Assembly: GCF_008370325.1 (NCBI RefSeq)
Contig: NZ_VNIP01000010.1
Span: 1-64,000, forward strand
Length of the DNA stretch: 64,000 nt
Origin: Martinezella tropici
GTDB taxonomy: Bacteria > Pseudomonadota > Alphaproteobacteria > Rhizobiales > Rhizobiaceae
Reading direction: 5' to 3'
The notes beneath the pieces were generated by a model. It had not been told where the DNA came from, searched no databases, and saw nothing but the letters and a program-made list of their open reading frames with translations. The position numbers and the translations under genes were made by a program. Position 1 is the first letter of the stretch. Each line of letters begins with the position of its first letter. Below, one piece after another: positions 34,110 to 43,681 of this stretch.

Positions 34110-35700
34110 AGCTGGAGAACAGCGGGTGCGGTTCCAGCGGCCGGGATTTCAGCTCCGGATGATACTGGACGCCGATGAACCACGGATGATCCGCATATTC
34201 GACCGTTTCCGGCAGGATGCCATCCGGTGACATACCGGAGAAAGTCAGGCCGCAGTCTTCCAGCCGGTCTTTGTAATCGACATTGACCTCATAGCGGTGG
34301 CGATGGCGCTCCGAAATATCGGTGGAACCGTAGATTTCGGAAATCTTCGTGCCCTTCTTCAGCGCCGCCTTGTAGGCGCCGAGACGCATGGTGCCGCCGA
34401 GATCGCCGGATGCCGTGCGCTTCTGCAGTTCGTTGCCCTTCAGCCATTCCGTCATCAGGCCAACGACCGGTTCTTTGGTGGGGCCAAACTCGGTCGACGA
34501 GGCATGTTCGACGCCGGCCAGATTGCGGGCCGCTTCGATGACGGCCATCTGCATGCCGAAGCAGATGCCGAAATACGGCACCTTGCGCTCGCGTGCGAAG
34601 CGGGCTGCCAGGATCTTGCCTTCCGAACCCCGCTCGCCGAAGCCGCCGGGCACGAGAATGCCGTGAACCTTCTCGAGATAGGGTGCCGGATCTTCCTTTT
34701 CGAAGACTTCCGACTCGATCCATTCGAGCTTGACCTTGACCCGATTGGCGATGCCGCCGTGATGAAGCGCTTCGATCAGCGACTTATAGGCATCCTTGAG
34801 GCCTGTATACTTGCCGACGATGGCAATGGTCACCTCGCCTTCCGGCGTGCGGATGCGGTTGCAGACTTCTTCCCACTGGTCGAGACGCGGCTTCGGTGCC
34901 GGCTCGATGCCGAACGCGGCCAGCACTTCGTTGTCGAGACCTTCCTTGTGGTAGGCCATCGGTACGTCGTAGATGTTGGCGACGTCCAGCGCCTGGATAA
35001 CGGCAGACGGACGGACATTGCAGAACAGCGAAAGCTTGCGGCGTTCTGCTTCCGGGATCTCACGATCCGCACGCACGAGCAGGATGTCCGGGTGAATGCC
35101 GAGAGCCTGCAGTTCCTTGACGGAATGCTGCGTCGGCTTGGTCTTCAGCTCGCCGGCGGCCGGAATGTAAGGCATCAGCGTCAGGTGAACGTAGATCGCC
35201 GTACCGCGCGGCAGGTCGTTGCCGAGCTGGCGGATCGCTTCCATGAAAGGCATGGCTTCGATGTCGCCGACGGTGCCGCCGATCTCGCAGATGACGAAAT
35301 CATACTCGTCATTGCCTTCCGTCACGAAATCCTTGATCTCGTTGGTGACGTGCGGGATGACCTGGACGGTTGCGCCCAGATAGTCGCCACGGCGTTCCTT
35401 GTCGATGATGTTCTTGTAGATCCGACCGGTGGTGATGTTGTCGGTCTTGGTGGCCGAGCGGCCGGTGAAGCGCTCGTAGTGGCCGAGATCGAGGTCGGTT
35501 TCCGCACCATCGTCGGTGACGAAGACCTCGCCGTGCTGGGTCGGGCTCATTGTGCCCGGGTCCACGTTCAGATAGGGGTCGAGTTTGCGCAGGCGGACTC
35601 GATAACCACGAGCCTGCAACAACGCTCCGAGAGCCGCAGCCGCAATTCCTTTTCCGAGGGAAGAAACCACGCCGCCAGTGATGAATACATATCGCGCCAT
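34072..35700 (-). CDS. pyrG: CTP synthase
   Basis: 542 residues; makes CTP from UTP, ATP and glutamine. Synthase half begins 'MARYVFITGGVVSSLGKGIAAAALGALL'; the glutaminase half has the nucleophile Cys in 'YFGICFGMQMAVIEAARN' and the His-Glu pair in 'GVQYHPELKSRP'. Start 35700 is set by the family N-terminus. secG lies upstream; neither kdsA nor eno follows, although they do in other rhizobia I remember. Confidence 0.98.
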   Translation of the reverse strand: MARYVFITGGVVSSLGKGIAAAALGALLQARGYRVRLRKLDPYLNVDPGTMSPTQHGEVFVTDDGAETDLDLGHYERFTGRSATKTDNITTGRIYKNIIDKERRGDYLGATVQVIPHVTNEIKDFVTEGNDEYDFVICEIGGTVGDIEAMPFMEAIRQLGNDLPRGTAIYVHLTLMPYIPAAGELKTKPTQHSVKELQALGIHPDILLVRADREIPEAERRKLSLFCNVRPSAVIQALDVANIYDVPMAYHKEGLDNEVLAAFGIEPAPKPRLDQWEEVCNRIRTPEGEVTIAIVGKYTGLKDAYKSLIEALHHGGIANRVKVKLEWIESEVFEKEDPAPYLEKVHGILVPGGFGERGSEGKILAARFARERKVPYFGICFGMQMAVIEAARNLAGVEHASSTEFGPTKEPVVGLMTEWLKGNELQKRTASGDLGGTMRLGAYKAALKKGTKISEIYGSTDISERHRHRYEVNVDYKDRLEDCGLTFSGMSPDGILPETVEYADHPWFIGVQYHPELKSRPLEPHPLFSSFIEAATEQSRLV

Positions 35701-35797
35701 GGGAGTCACCGGATACCTTTTCACAAATGATTCCGCTAGCCCTAAAATTCGTTTCCGGAATTTTGGCTACAGAACGCGGAATATGGACAAAACAAAA

Positions 35798-35821
35798 CCG
35801 GCAGATCCAAGGACCTGCCGG
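35798..35821 (-). terminator. secG terminator
   Basis: On the minus strand CCGGCAG...CTGCCGG (7-bp stem, with inner GG/CC pairs possible) is followed by TTTTGTTTTG. It lies 22 bp beyond the secG stop and before pyrG. Confidence 0.75.
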
Positions 35822-35843
35822 GGATGATCTTCGGCGACCGGAA

Positions 35844-36371
35844 TTACTTACCGGTCGGAACGCCGCCGTTGTCGGCTGGCGCAGGAATCGTCGTCGCCGG
35901 CGCGGTCTGCTGACCGGTCGCGGCCGGAGCCTGTTGAGCCGGCGCCGTAGCGGCGGGCTGGTTCGTGGTTGCAGGCGGCGTTGCCTGCGACTGCGGAGCG
36001 ACGGCGCCGCTGTTCGGAACGCCGCTATTGTCGGCCGGCTTCGGTTGGGTGGTCGCCGGCGCCGGGCTCTTCTGCCCGCCGAGCGAATCAAGAATGCCGT
36101 TGCCCTGGCCCGCCGTGCTCGGGATACGGTTGAGGATGTCGGTCGGGCGAGCTTCGAAACGCGACAGCACGTTCATGCCGAGCGCGAGCGCGAAGAACAG
36201 CGCTGCCAGAATGGCCGTGGTGCGCGTCAGCGCATTGGCCGTACCGCGTGCAGACATGAAGCCCGATCCGCCGCCGATGCCGAGGCCGCCACCTTCGGAG
36301 CGCTGAATCAGCACAACGCCGATAAGGGCGACAACGATCATGAGATAGATAACAAGCAGTACGGTTTGCAT
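35844..36371 (-). CDS. secG: Preprotein translocase subunit SecG with long Pro/Ala-rich tail
   Basis: 175 residues. Two membrane spans ('MQTVLLVIYLMIVVALIGVVLIQRS' and 'ILAALFFALALGMNVLS') around the cytoplasmic loop 'EGGGLGIGGGSGFMSARGTANALTRTT', the SecG core of about 75 residues. The remaining 100 residues are Pro/Ala/Gln-rich and contain two copies of a PADN(S/G)GVP motif. SecG assists SecYEG protein export. Neighbours pyrG and tpiA on the same strand. Confidence 0.95.
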   Translation of the reverse strand: MQTVLLVIYLMIVVALIGVVLIQRSEGGGLGIGGGSGFMSARGTANALTRTTAILAALFFALALGMNVLSRFEARPTDILNRIPSTAGQGNGILDSLGGQKSPAPATTQPKPADNSGVPNSGAVAPQSQATPPATTNQPAATAPAQQAPAATGQQTAPATTIPAPADNGGVPTGK

Positions 36372-36485
36372 AGATCCAGTCCTGCCCGCTGGCGGGCATC
36401 AAAAAGAAAAGCTCGCGGCTCTTTACATGAGGCTCTCGCCTATTCCAAGCCCCTTTAAGGCTGGAATACCGGCCAAGTTGTTGCT

Positions 36486-37256
36486 TCAGGCGAACTGCCG
36501 TTCGAATGCGGCATAAATGGCGAGGAAGTCGACCGCTTTCAAGCTCTGTCCGCCGACAAGAACGCCGTTGACATGGGGAATGTCCAGGAGATCGCGCGCA
36601 TTGGCGCCACTGACCGATCCGCCATAGAGGATTCGCATGTTCGCGCCTTCCCTGCCAAAGCGCTCGATAAGCTCGGCGCGGATGAAGGCATGCGCCTCCT
36701 CGACGTTTTCCTGGGTCGGAACGACACCGGTGCCGATCGCCCAGACCGGCTCATAGGCGATTACGGTCGTCTGTGCCGTAGAGCCATCCGGAATGGAGCC
36801 TACGAGCTCTCGCTTCAGCACATCGAGCGTCTGGCCGCTGTTGCGTTCATAAGCGGTCTCGCCGATGCAGATAATGGCGATGAGCCCCGCATCATGTGCC
36901 GCCTGCGCCTTGGCGCGCACCAGCATGTCGCTTTCCGCATGGTTCCTGCGGCGCTCGGAATGGCCGACGATGACATGGGTGCCAAAACAATCGGCAATCA
37001 TCTCGGCGGAAATATCGCCGGTATGGGCGCCGCTGACCTGTTGATGGCAATCCTGCGCGCCGATGGCGAGTGGGCTGTCGTCGCAAAGTGCCGTTGCGAC
37101 ATAGAGCAATGTAGCCGGGGGGCAGAGCAGCGTATCGATTTTCTCCGAGAGCGGCGCCTTGACGCCATCCGCGATCGCCTTGATCTGATCGAGGCTCGCA
37201 CGCGTGCCGTTCATCTTCCAGTTTCCGGCCAGAAGCGGCCGTACGGTCTTCGTCAT
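36486..37256 (-). CDS. tpiA: Triosephosphate isomerase
   Basis: 256 residues; interconverts dihydroxyacetone phosphate and glyceraldehyde 3-phosphate. Catalytic Lys in 'AGNWKMNG', His in 'VIVGHSERR' and Glu in 'VIAYEPVWAIGTG', phosphate loop 'ILYGGSVSGANA'. Normal length. Followed on the same strand by secG. Confidence 0.98.
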   Translation of the reverse strand: MTKTVRPLLAGNWKMNGTRASLDQIKAIADGVKAPLSEKIDTLLCPPATLLYVATALCDDSPLAIGAQDCHQQVSGAHTGDISAEMIADCFGTHVIVGHSERRRNHAESDMLVRAKAQAAHDAGLIAIICIGETAYERNSGQTLDVLKRELVGSIPDGSTAQTTVIAYEPVWAIGTGVVPTQENVEEAHAFIRAELIERFGREGANMRILYGGSVSGANARDLLDIPHVNGVLVGGQSLKAVDFLAIYAAFERQFA

Positions 37257-37392
37257 TCCAAGTGTCTCCCCCTTATTTCATCAGTCGGACTAACAAAAAG
37301 GGGGAAGAAAGGAAAGTTATCGAACGGGGGCGGAACCAGTTAAAATCGTTTGAAAAATGCATATCCGGAAAATAATCCGACGCCCGAGCATT

Positions 37393-38289
37393 TTAGGATG
37401 CCTGCGGATCGACGATCCAGTTGAGCACCTTGCGCCAATCGGTCATGCGCACGGGTGTTCCGTGATTGCCGGTTTCGAAAAGTGTGAAGCGCGTCGGATA
37501 ATGCGCCTTGTAGAGTTTCTCGAAGAGTGCCTGCTGATCCGCCGCGGCGTAGACGGGGTCCTTGCTGCCATGCGTGAACCAGAGCGGCAGTTTCGCCTTG
37601 TAAAAGGGGCTCTTGGTGAAATCCGGATCGGTCACCCCGCTCAGGATCGCCATACCCTTCAGGCGCTTGACGCTTTCGGCATCACGGGTAATGCCCCAGC
37701 AGACGAAGCTGCCCATGGAGGCGCAGGTGAGGATCACCGGCTTGCCGCCCGATTGCTCGTAGGAATAGCGGATCAGCGCGGCGATATCGGCAACCCCGTT
37801 GCTGTCGAAACCCCTGACGCTCGGCGCGTAATAGGTGCCGCCATTGCGATAGGCGAGGTTTTTCAGGCGGTTGAAATTGCCGCCAAAGGTATAGTCGTTG
37901 GAGCCGAGCCGGCGGTCGCCGCCGCGGCCGTGAATGAAAATAACAGTAAAGGCTTGTCTCGAGGCCGGGCCGATACGAGTGACGTCGACCTTGCGATCAC
38001 CGAGCTGCAGGGTCTCGTCCTCTTGCGCCTTCCAGCGCACGCCGGTGTCGACATAGGCCGGCTTGACCCGTCTTTCCGGAATCTGGTCGCGGCCGTTGAT
38101 ATCCCGAATTTCCTGGTAATCGATCGTCTGGAAGGCGCCATTGTCGTGGCTTTCGATGACGGTCTGATTAGAAAACAGCTCGTCCTTGAAGGGCTTCAGC
38201 ATATCGGCGCAGGCCCCTTGAGCGGTCGCCAGAAGCAGAATGCCCGAGATTGCGGACAGGATAGGCAAATGAGCTGTGGACATTCGCAT
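37393..38289 (-). CDS. Secreted alpha/beta hydrolase
   Basis: 298 residues with a signal peptide of about 28 residues ending near 'TAQGACA'. The hydrolase fold is marked by 'FTVIFIHGRGGDRRLG' (oxyanion loop), the nucleophile elbow 'ILTCASMGSFVCWG' (C-A-S-M-G) and a late His in 'FETGNHGTPVRM'; Asp is probably in 'THGSKDPVY'. Start at 38289 has GGAGG. Substrate unknown; single gene between tpiA and parE. Confidence 0.88.
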   Translation of the reverse strand: MRMSTAHLPILSAISGILLLATAQGACADMLKPFKDELFSNQTVIESHDNGAFQTIDYQEIRDINGRDQIPERRVKPAYVDTGVRWKAQEDETLQLGDRKVDVTRIGPASRQAFTVIFIHGRGGDRRLGSNDYTFGGNFNRLKNLAYRNGGTYYAPSVRGFDSNGVADIAALIRYSYEQSGGKPVILTCASMGSFVCWGITRDAESVKRLKGMAILSGVTDPDFTKSPFYKAKLPLWFTHGSKDPVYAAADQQALFEKLYKAHYPTRFTLFETGNHGTPVRMTDWRKVLNWIVDPQAS

Positions 38290-38494
38290 GCGGATACTTC
38301 CTCCGATCGGCCATCGGGCTTGCCATTCGTCACCCGGCAACGCAAATCTCATTCATGAATCTGCCCCGTCATGGGGCGCCATCGCTCTTGTGCGCCGTTT
38401 CTGGCAGAATCACGGTGATTCGCGAATACCGGCTATAAATGCGACAATAAAGGGATCTGGCCCCTCCAGGACAAATCTAGCAGCTTGAAGTTCT

Positions 38495-40558
38495 ATGGAT
38501 AACAGCAACGATCTCTTCTCCGGACTACCCCGCTCGCCGAAACCGGAAGCAGCGGAAAAGCCGGCCGTAAAGGCAGAAATGCCAGCCGCAGCGCCCGCAC
38601 AGCGCGCGGCCCCAACGACGTCGTCGTCGGAAGAATACGGCGCAAGCTCCATCCGCGTTCTCGAGGGGCTCGAGCCCGTTCGCATGCGTCCCGGCATGTA
38701 TATCGGCGGCACGGATGAAAAGGCTCTGCACCACCTCTTCGCCGAAGTCATCGATAACTCCATGGACGAGGCTGTGGCCGGCCATGCGAATTTCATCGAG
38801 GTCTATCTCGACCGGGAAGGCTACCTGACCGTCACGGACAATGGTCGCGGCATCCCTGTGGAAAACCATCCGCAGGTTCCCGGCAAGTCGACGCTCGAAG
38901 TCATCATGACGAAGCTGCATGCCGGCGGTAAGTTCGACGGCAAGGCCTATGAGACCTCTGGCGGTCTGCACGGCGTCGGCGTGTCCGTCGTCAACGCGCT
39001 GTCGGATGATCTGGAAGTCGAGGTTGCCCGTAACCGCAAGCTCTATCGCCAGCGATTCTCGCGCGGCCTGCCGATCGGCGGCCTGGAAGAGCTGGGCGAT
39101 GTGCATAACCGGCGCGGCACCCGCGTTCGCTTTCATCCGGATCCGCAGATTTTTGGGGATCACGCCCGCTTCGATCCGGCCCGCGTCTTCCGCATGGCCC
39201 GCTCCAAGGCCTATCTGTTCGGCGGCGTCGAGATTCGCTGGGCTTGCGATCCTGAGCTGGCGCCCGAAGGTGCCGACGTTCCGGAAAAGGCGGTCTTCCA
39301 TTTCCCGGGAGGCTTGAAGGATTACCTCAAGGCGACGATGGGCAATGAGTTCACCGTCACCCGCGAGATATTCGCCGGCAAGACGGAGAAGGAAAGCGGC
39401 CACGGCTCGCTCGAATGGGCGATGACCTGGTATGGCGGCGATCCGCAGATCCACTCTTATTGCAATACGATTCCGACTCCGGAAGGTGGTACGCACGAAG
39501 CTGGTTTCCGAATCGCGCTGACCAAGGGCCTGAAGAACTACGCTGATCTCACACAGAACAAGCGCGCGGCCAATATCACCACCGACGATGTGATGATTTC
39601 GGGCGTCGGCATGTTGTCGATCTTCATCCGCGAGCCCGAATTCGTCGGCCAGACCAAGGACAAGCTTGCAACGGTCGAAGCCCAGCGCATCGTCGAAAAC
39701 GCGCTGCGCGATCCCTTCGATCATTACCTGACCGATAATCCGGCCGAGGCCGAAAAGCTGCTGGAATGGGTGATCGAGCGCTCGGAAGAGCGCATGCGCC
39801 GCCGCAAGGAAAAGGAAGTCAACCGCAAGACCGCGGTGCGCAAGCTGCGCCTGCCCGGCAAGCTGGCGGATTGCTCGCAAAGTGCGGCCGAAGGTGCGGA
39901 ACTCTTTCTGGTCGAGGGCGATTCGGCAGGTGGCTCGGCCAAGCAGGCGCGAAACCGCACCAACCAGGCGATCCTGCCGCTGCGCGGCAAGATTCTCAAC
40001 GTCGCCAGCGCCGGCCGCGAGAAGTTGTCCGCCAACCAGCAGATTACTGACCTCGTGCAGGCGCTCGGTTGCGGCACGCGCACCAAATATCGCGAGGAAG
40101 ACCTTCGCTATCAACGCATCGTCGTCATGACCGATGCCGACGTCGACGGCGCGCACATTGCCTCGCTGCTGATCACCTTCTTCTATCAGGAAATGCCCGA
40201 GTTGATCCGCCAGGGCCATCTCTTCCTGGCCGTACCGCCGCTCTACAAGATCACGCAAGGGTCGAAATCCATCTATGCGCGTGACGATGCTCATCGTCTT
40301 GAGTTGATGGAGACGGAATTCAAGGGCAGAGGCAAGGTCGAGATCAGCCGCTTCAAAGGTCTGGGCGAAATGCTGCCGGCCCAGCTCAAGGAAACGACGA
40401 TGGATCCGTCCAAGCGCACCCTGCTGCGTGTCGAGATCGACGAGGTTGATTTCGAAGGCACGCGCGATGCGGTCGATAATCTGATGGGCACGAAGGCCGA
40501 TGCGCGCTTCCGCTTCATTCAGGAACGGGCCGCTTTTGCCGAGGATCTGGATATCTGA
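38495..40558 (+). CDS. parE: DNA topoisomerase IV subunit B
   Basis: 687 residues. GHKL ATPase ('EVIDNSMDEAVAGHANFIEVYL', 'VTDNGRGIPV', 'GGLHGVGVSVVNALS'), transducer, and TOPRIM ('LFLVEGDSAGGSAKQ', 'MTDADVDGAHI'). ParE rather than GyrB is indicated by the size (GyrB is about 800) and the Ala/Pro-rich N-terminal extension common in rhizobial ParE. Unlinks daughter chromosomes. The partner parC is elsewhere. Confidence 0.95.
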   Translation: MDNSNDLFSGLPRSPKPEAAEKPAVKAEMPAAAPAQRAAPTTSSSEEYGASSIRVLEGLEPVRMRPGMYIGGTDEKALHHLFAEVIDNSMDEAVAGHANFIEVYLDREGYLTVTDNGRGIPVENHPQVPGKSTLEVIMTKLHAGGKFDGKAYETSGGLHGVGVSVVNALSDDLEVEVARNRKLYRQRFSRGLPIGGLEELGDVHNRRGTRVRFHPDPQIFGDHARFDPARVFRMARSKAYLFGGVEIRWACDPELAPEGADVPEKAVFHFPGGLKDYLKATMGNEFTVTREIFAGKTEKESGHGSLEWAMTWYGGDPQIHSYCNTIPTPEGGTHEAGFRIALTKGLKNYADLTQNKRAANITTDDVMISGVGMLSIFIREPEFVGQTKDKLATVEAQRIVENALRDPFDHYLTDNPAEAEKLLEWVIERSEERMRRRKEKEVNRKTAVRKLRLPGKLADCSQSAAEGAELFLVEGDSAGGSAKQARNRTNQAILPLRGKILNVASAGREKLSANQQITDLVQALGCGTRTKYREEDLRYQRIVVMTDADVDGAHIASLLITFFYQEMPELIRQGHLFLAVPPLYKITQGSKSIYARDDAHRLELMETEFKGRGKVEISRFKGLGEMLPAQLKETTMDPSKRTLLRVEIDEVDFEGTRDAVDNLMGTKADARFRFIQERAAFAEDLDI

Positions 40559-40656
40559 CGGCGAACCAACCGCCGATTGCTAAAGCCGGCAGGCTTCGCG
40601 ATATTTTACCGGATTGTCCGATATCCGTTACGAAAGCGTCATGGATCGATGTGTAG

Positions 40657-40684
40657 ATGGCGGCATTGCCTTGAATGCCGCCAT
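40657..40684 (+). terminator. Probable parE terminator hairpin
   Basis: ATGGCGGCATT, loop GCCTTG, AATGCCGCCAT: an 11-bp perfect stem about 100 bp after the parE stop and 27 bp before the next ATG. Followed by TTCATC, not a long T run. Confidence 0.6.
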
Positions 40685-40711
40685 TTCATCATCCGGATTG
40701 ACGATTTCGCC

Positions 40712-41842
40712 ATGTTGAAGCCATTTCTGACGACCGCCGCCGTTCTCCTCTTCAGCCATGCCGCCCATGCGCTCGATATCGGGACGACGATCGACGTGCC
40801 CTGCCCCTTCGGCGACTGCAAGGCCGGCATCGGTCTTTCCTATCTTGGCAATTACGATATTCCGACGGGCTTCATGGAAAACGGCGTGGAAGTCGGCGGC
40901 CTATCGGGCATCGACTTCGATCCCGCTACCGGCCGCTATTTCGCAATTAGCGACGACCGCTCCGAAAAGGCGCCTGCCCGCTTCTACGACCTCGATATCG
41001 ATGTCGACGCCAGCGTCCTGAAGAGCGTCACGGTGATCGATCATGTCACGCTGAAGGACAAGGATGGCCAGCCTTTTGCTCTCAAGAAGGTCGATGGCGA
41101 ATCCATCCGCCTGGGAAAGGACGGCATTTATTGGAGCAGCGAAGGCGATGGCAAGGCGCTGCTGCCTCCCTTCGTGCGCGTCGCCAATCGCGACGGCAGC
41201 TTCGTCCGCGAGTTCTCATTGCCGGATGGTTTTGCCCCGACGGCCGACAAGCATACGGGGATCCGCGACAATCTCGCGTTTGAAGGCCTGACCTTCCTTT
41301 CAGGCGGCGACCTTCTCGTTAACACCGAATCTGCCCTTTACCAGGATGGGCCGGTCACGACGCTGACCAACGGCGCGCTCGCACGCATCGTTCGGTATGA
41401 CGCCGCGGCGGGCGTGCAGAAGGCGCAATATGTCTATCCGGTCTCGCCGATTCCGCAGGCACCCTCGCCGGCAAGTGGCTGGAACGACTTCGGCCTGTCC
41501 GAGATCCTGGCGCTCGACGATCGTCATCTGCTTTCGGTCGAGCGCGGCTATGCGCAGGGCGTCGGCAATTCGGTCGTCATCAACATGTTCGATCTCGACG
41601 GCGCCACTGATGTCGCGAATATCCCGTCGCTCATGACAACCGATCAGCGGATCGTGCCGGTGCGTAAGACGGAGATCATGGATTTGCGCGCGCTCGGTCT
41701 TGCTCCCGACAATATCGAAGGCGTTACCCTCGGCAAATCGAGAGACGGTAGCGACGTGCTGATCTTCGTAGCCGACAACAATTTCAATTCGACGCAAAAG
41801 ACGCAGTTTTTCGCGTTCAAGGTGATCCACCGCCCCTCGTAA
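40712..41842 (+). CDS. Secreted esterase-like/phytase-like protein
   Basis: 376 residues with a signal peptide of 20 ('MLKPFLTTAAVLLFSHAAHA'). The 'GGLSGIDFDPATGRYFAISDDRS' start, 'DGESIRLGKDGIYWSSEGDG', 'NLAFEGLTFLSGGDLLVNTESAL' and 'NIEGVTLGKSRDGSDVLIFVADNNF' repeats match the phytase-like esterase (beta-propeller-type) domain family. Probably a periplasmic phosphoesterase; not demonstrated. An in-frame upstream extension lacks a signal peptide and was rejected. Confidence 0.9.
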   Translation: MLKPFLTTAAVLLFSHAAHALDIGTTIDVPCPFGDCKAGIGLSYLGNYDIPTGFMENGVEVGGLSGIDFDPATGRYFAISDDRSEKAPARFYDLDIDVDASVLKSVTVIDHVTLKDKDGQPFALKKVDGESIRLGKDGIYWSSEGDGKALLPPFVRVANRDGSFVREFSLPDGFAPTADKHTGIRDNLAFEGLTFLSGGDLLVNTESALYQDGPVTTLTNGALARIVRYDAAAGVQKAQYVYPVSPIPQAPSPASGWNDFGLSEILALDDRHLLSVERGYAQGVGNSVVINMFDLDGATDVANIPSLMTTDQRIVPVRKTEIMDLRALGLAPDNIEGVTLGKSRDGSDVLIFVADNNFNSTQKTQFFAFKVIHRPS

Positions 41843-41991
41843 TACCTGCCTCCGGCCACGCGCCAATCGCTTTCCAGTCGTGCTAATGTCATGGCCGCAT
41901 TATAAAGAGGCTTTCCGGCTGTTGCTCTTGAAACAGCCAAGATCATACCCCATAACCGGGTGATCTAGTAAAAAGGGGCGAAATAAGTCCG

Positions 41992-43206
41992 GTGGGTGTA
42001 TTTGAACGTCATAAGCCGAAGGAGCATCGGTGGCTGGGGCCGAGCGCGCATGCGCGCATGCCGTTGATACCATCCATTTCCGCTGCACGCTGGCTGCTGA
42101 TCCTGATCGCAGTCGCCGGCATTTATTTCTTCTATGGCTTCCTCGTGCCAGTCCTGGCCGCGGGTGTCATCGGCTTCGCCACATGGCCGCTTTATAGCGA
42201 TGTCGTGCGCCGGACGGGCGGAAACACGACGCTTGCGGCCACCGTCGCGCTTGCGTTCATCGTGACTTTTCTCGTTCTGCCGATTGTCCTCTCCGCCATT
42301 TATATGGCCGGCGAGGTACGTGAATGGTTCGGCTGGGCTGTGCATGTCAACCGCGACGGCGCGCCGCCGCCGCAATGGATTCTGGCCCTGCCTGTCGTAG
42401 GCTCGTGGCTCGGCGAGCAATGGACGCAATATGTCGGCAGTCCCGGCTCGCTCGGCGAACTGGCGCAACTCGTAAGCGGCGCGCATATCGGCAATATCTA
42501 CCGCGCAGTGCTCGCAGCCGGCGGCGGGGCATTCCATGTCGTCCTGACTCTGCTGTTCATGCTGATTGCGCTGTTCTTCATCTATCGCGACGGTTCGACG
42601 TTCGTTCGGCAGGTCGATCTGCTTGGCGAGCGCATCCTGCCCAACCGCTGGGAACGGATTTCCCGCGTTGTTCCCGCGACCATCAGCTCGACCGTTATGG
42701 GTATGACGCTGATTGCCATTGGTGAAGGTATCGTTCTCGGCGTCGCCTATTGGATCGCCGGCGCTCCGTCCGCCATCACGCTTGGCGTTCTCACCGGCGT
42801 CATGGCCCTGGTGCCGGGCGGCGCTCCGCTGTCGATGTCGCTCGTTTCTATCTATCTCATCGCCAGCGGCTCGCTTTGGGCGGGTGTTGGGTTGTTTGTT
42901 TGGGGTACGGTGGAGCTTTTCATCGTCGACAAGACGCTTCGCCCGAAGCTCGTCGGCGGTCCGATCAAGCTGCCCTTCCTGCCGACATTCTTTGGCCTGG
43001 TCGGTGGCGTGAAGACCATGGGCTTCCTCGGTCTCTTCATCGGCCCGGTCTTGATGGCAATCATCGTCGCCATCTGGCGCGAATGGATTCGCGAGGCGGA
43101 GTTGACCGAAGAGCAGCATGCGCAGGAGCCGGAGCTGCAACTGCGCGGCCCGGCGGCTTCGAACACTGATCGCGTCCCTAGGTCCGAGCCAGCCTCTTCT
43201 CCATGA
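41992..43206 (+). CDS. AI-2E (YdiK/TqsA/PerM) family membrane permease
   Basis: 404 residues, about eight spans with the family layout: spans 1-3, a large periplasmic domain (about 100-165), then 'ALFFIYRDGSTFVRQVDLLGERILP' and 'VALIGGVLTGVMALVPGG'-like region. Some members export AI-2, others are Na+/H+ antiporter-like or of unknown role. Annotated from a GTG at 41992; ATG 42058 would also retain the first span. The 3' end overlaps the convergent GNAT gene by 29 bp. Confidence 0.88.
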   Translation: MGVFERHKPKEHRWLGPSAHARMPLIPSISAARWLLILIAVAGIYFFYGFLVPVLAAGVIGFATWPLYSDVVRRTGGNTTLAATVALAFIVTFLVLPIVLSAIYMAGEVREWFGWAVHVNRDGAPPPQWILALPVVGSWLGEQWTQYVGSPGSLGELAQLVSGAHIGNIYRAVLAAGGGAFHVVLTLLFMLIALFFIYRDGSTFVRQVDLLGERILPNRWERISRVVPATISSTVMGMTLIAIGEGIVLGVAYWIAGAPSAITLGVLTGVMALVPGGAPLSMSLVSIYLIASGSLWAGVGLFVWGTVELFIVDKTLRPKLVGGPIKLPFLPTFFGLVGGVKTMGFLGLFIGPVLMAIIVAIWREWIREAELTEEQHAQEPELQLRGPAASNTDRVPRSEPASSP

Positions 43207-43681
43207 ACAGGCTGAGCGGATCGGGCTGGTAGTCGCCAAAGGCAGCGATTTCGACATAACCGAACCGCCGATAAAGGCTGATTGCCTCCGGCTGGTATAT
43301 GCCGGTTTCCAGCCGGATCGCTGAAAGGTTCTTTTCCAGAGCCGTCGCTTCGAGCGCTTCCATCAGCTTGCGCGCGATGCTGAGTCCGCGGGCTGCGGGA
43401 TCGACGAACATGCGCTTGATCTCCGCCGTGCCGTCGCCGGCCTCCACCAGGGCGCAACATCCGACGATGGCTTCCTCCAGCCTTGCGACCCAGAAGGTCA
43501 CGTCCGGTTTCTCCAGCGAAGCCAGATCAAGGATGTGATTGCTCTCAGGCGGATAAAGCGATTCCGCATAGGCGCTCGACATATCGAGAAGGCGGATGAC
43601 ACCTTCCTGGCGCGGGGATTCGATGGCGATCGTCAGCGGCAAGTTGAACCTCGGAAAAATGAACCGCGCGCTGGATATCAC
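43178..43681 (-). CDS. GNAT-family N-acetyltransferase
   Basis: 167 residues. The acetyl-CoA loop region is 'EIKRMFVDPAARGLSIARKLMEALEATALEKNLSAIRLETGIYQPEAISLYRRFGYVEI', a clear GNAT core with R/Q-x-x-G-like 'RGLSIA'. Its ATG overlaps the DUF2336 stop by 4 bp (ATGA). Substrate unknown. Confidence 0.92.
   Translation of the reverse strand: MISSARFIFPRFNLPLTIAIESPRQEGVIRLLDMSSAYAESLYPPESNHILDLASLEKPDVTFWVARLEEAIVGCCALVEAGDGTAEIKRMFVDPAARGLSIARKLMEALEATALEKNLSAIRLETGIYQPEAISLYRRFGYVEIAAFGDYQPDPLSLFMEKRLART

Noticed and set aside
38525..40294. 589-codon minus-strand frame opposite parE
   Set aside because: Same reason: parE is certain on the plus strand and this frame shows no domain.
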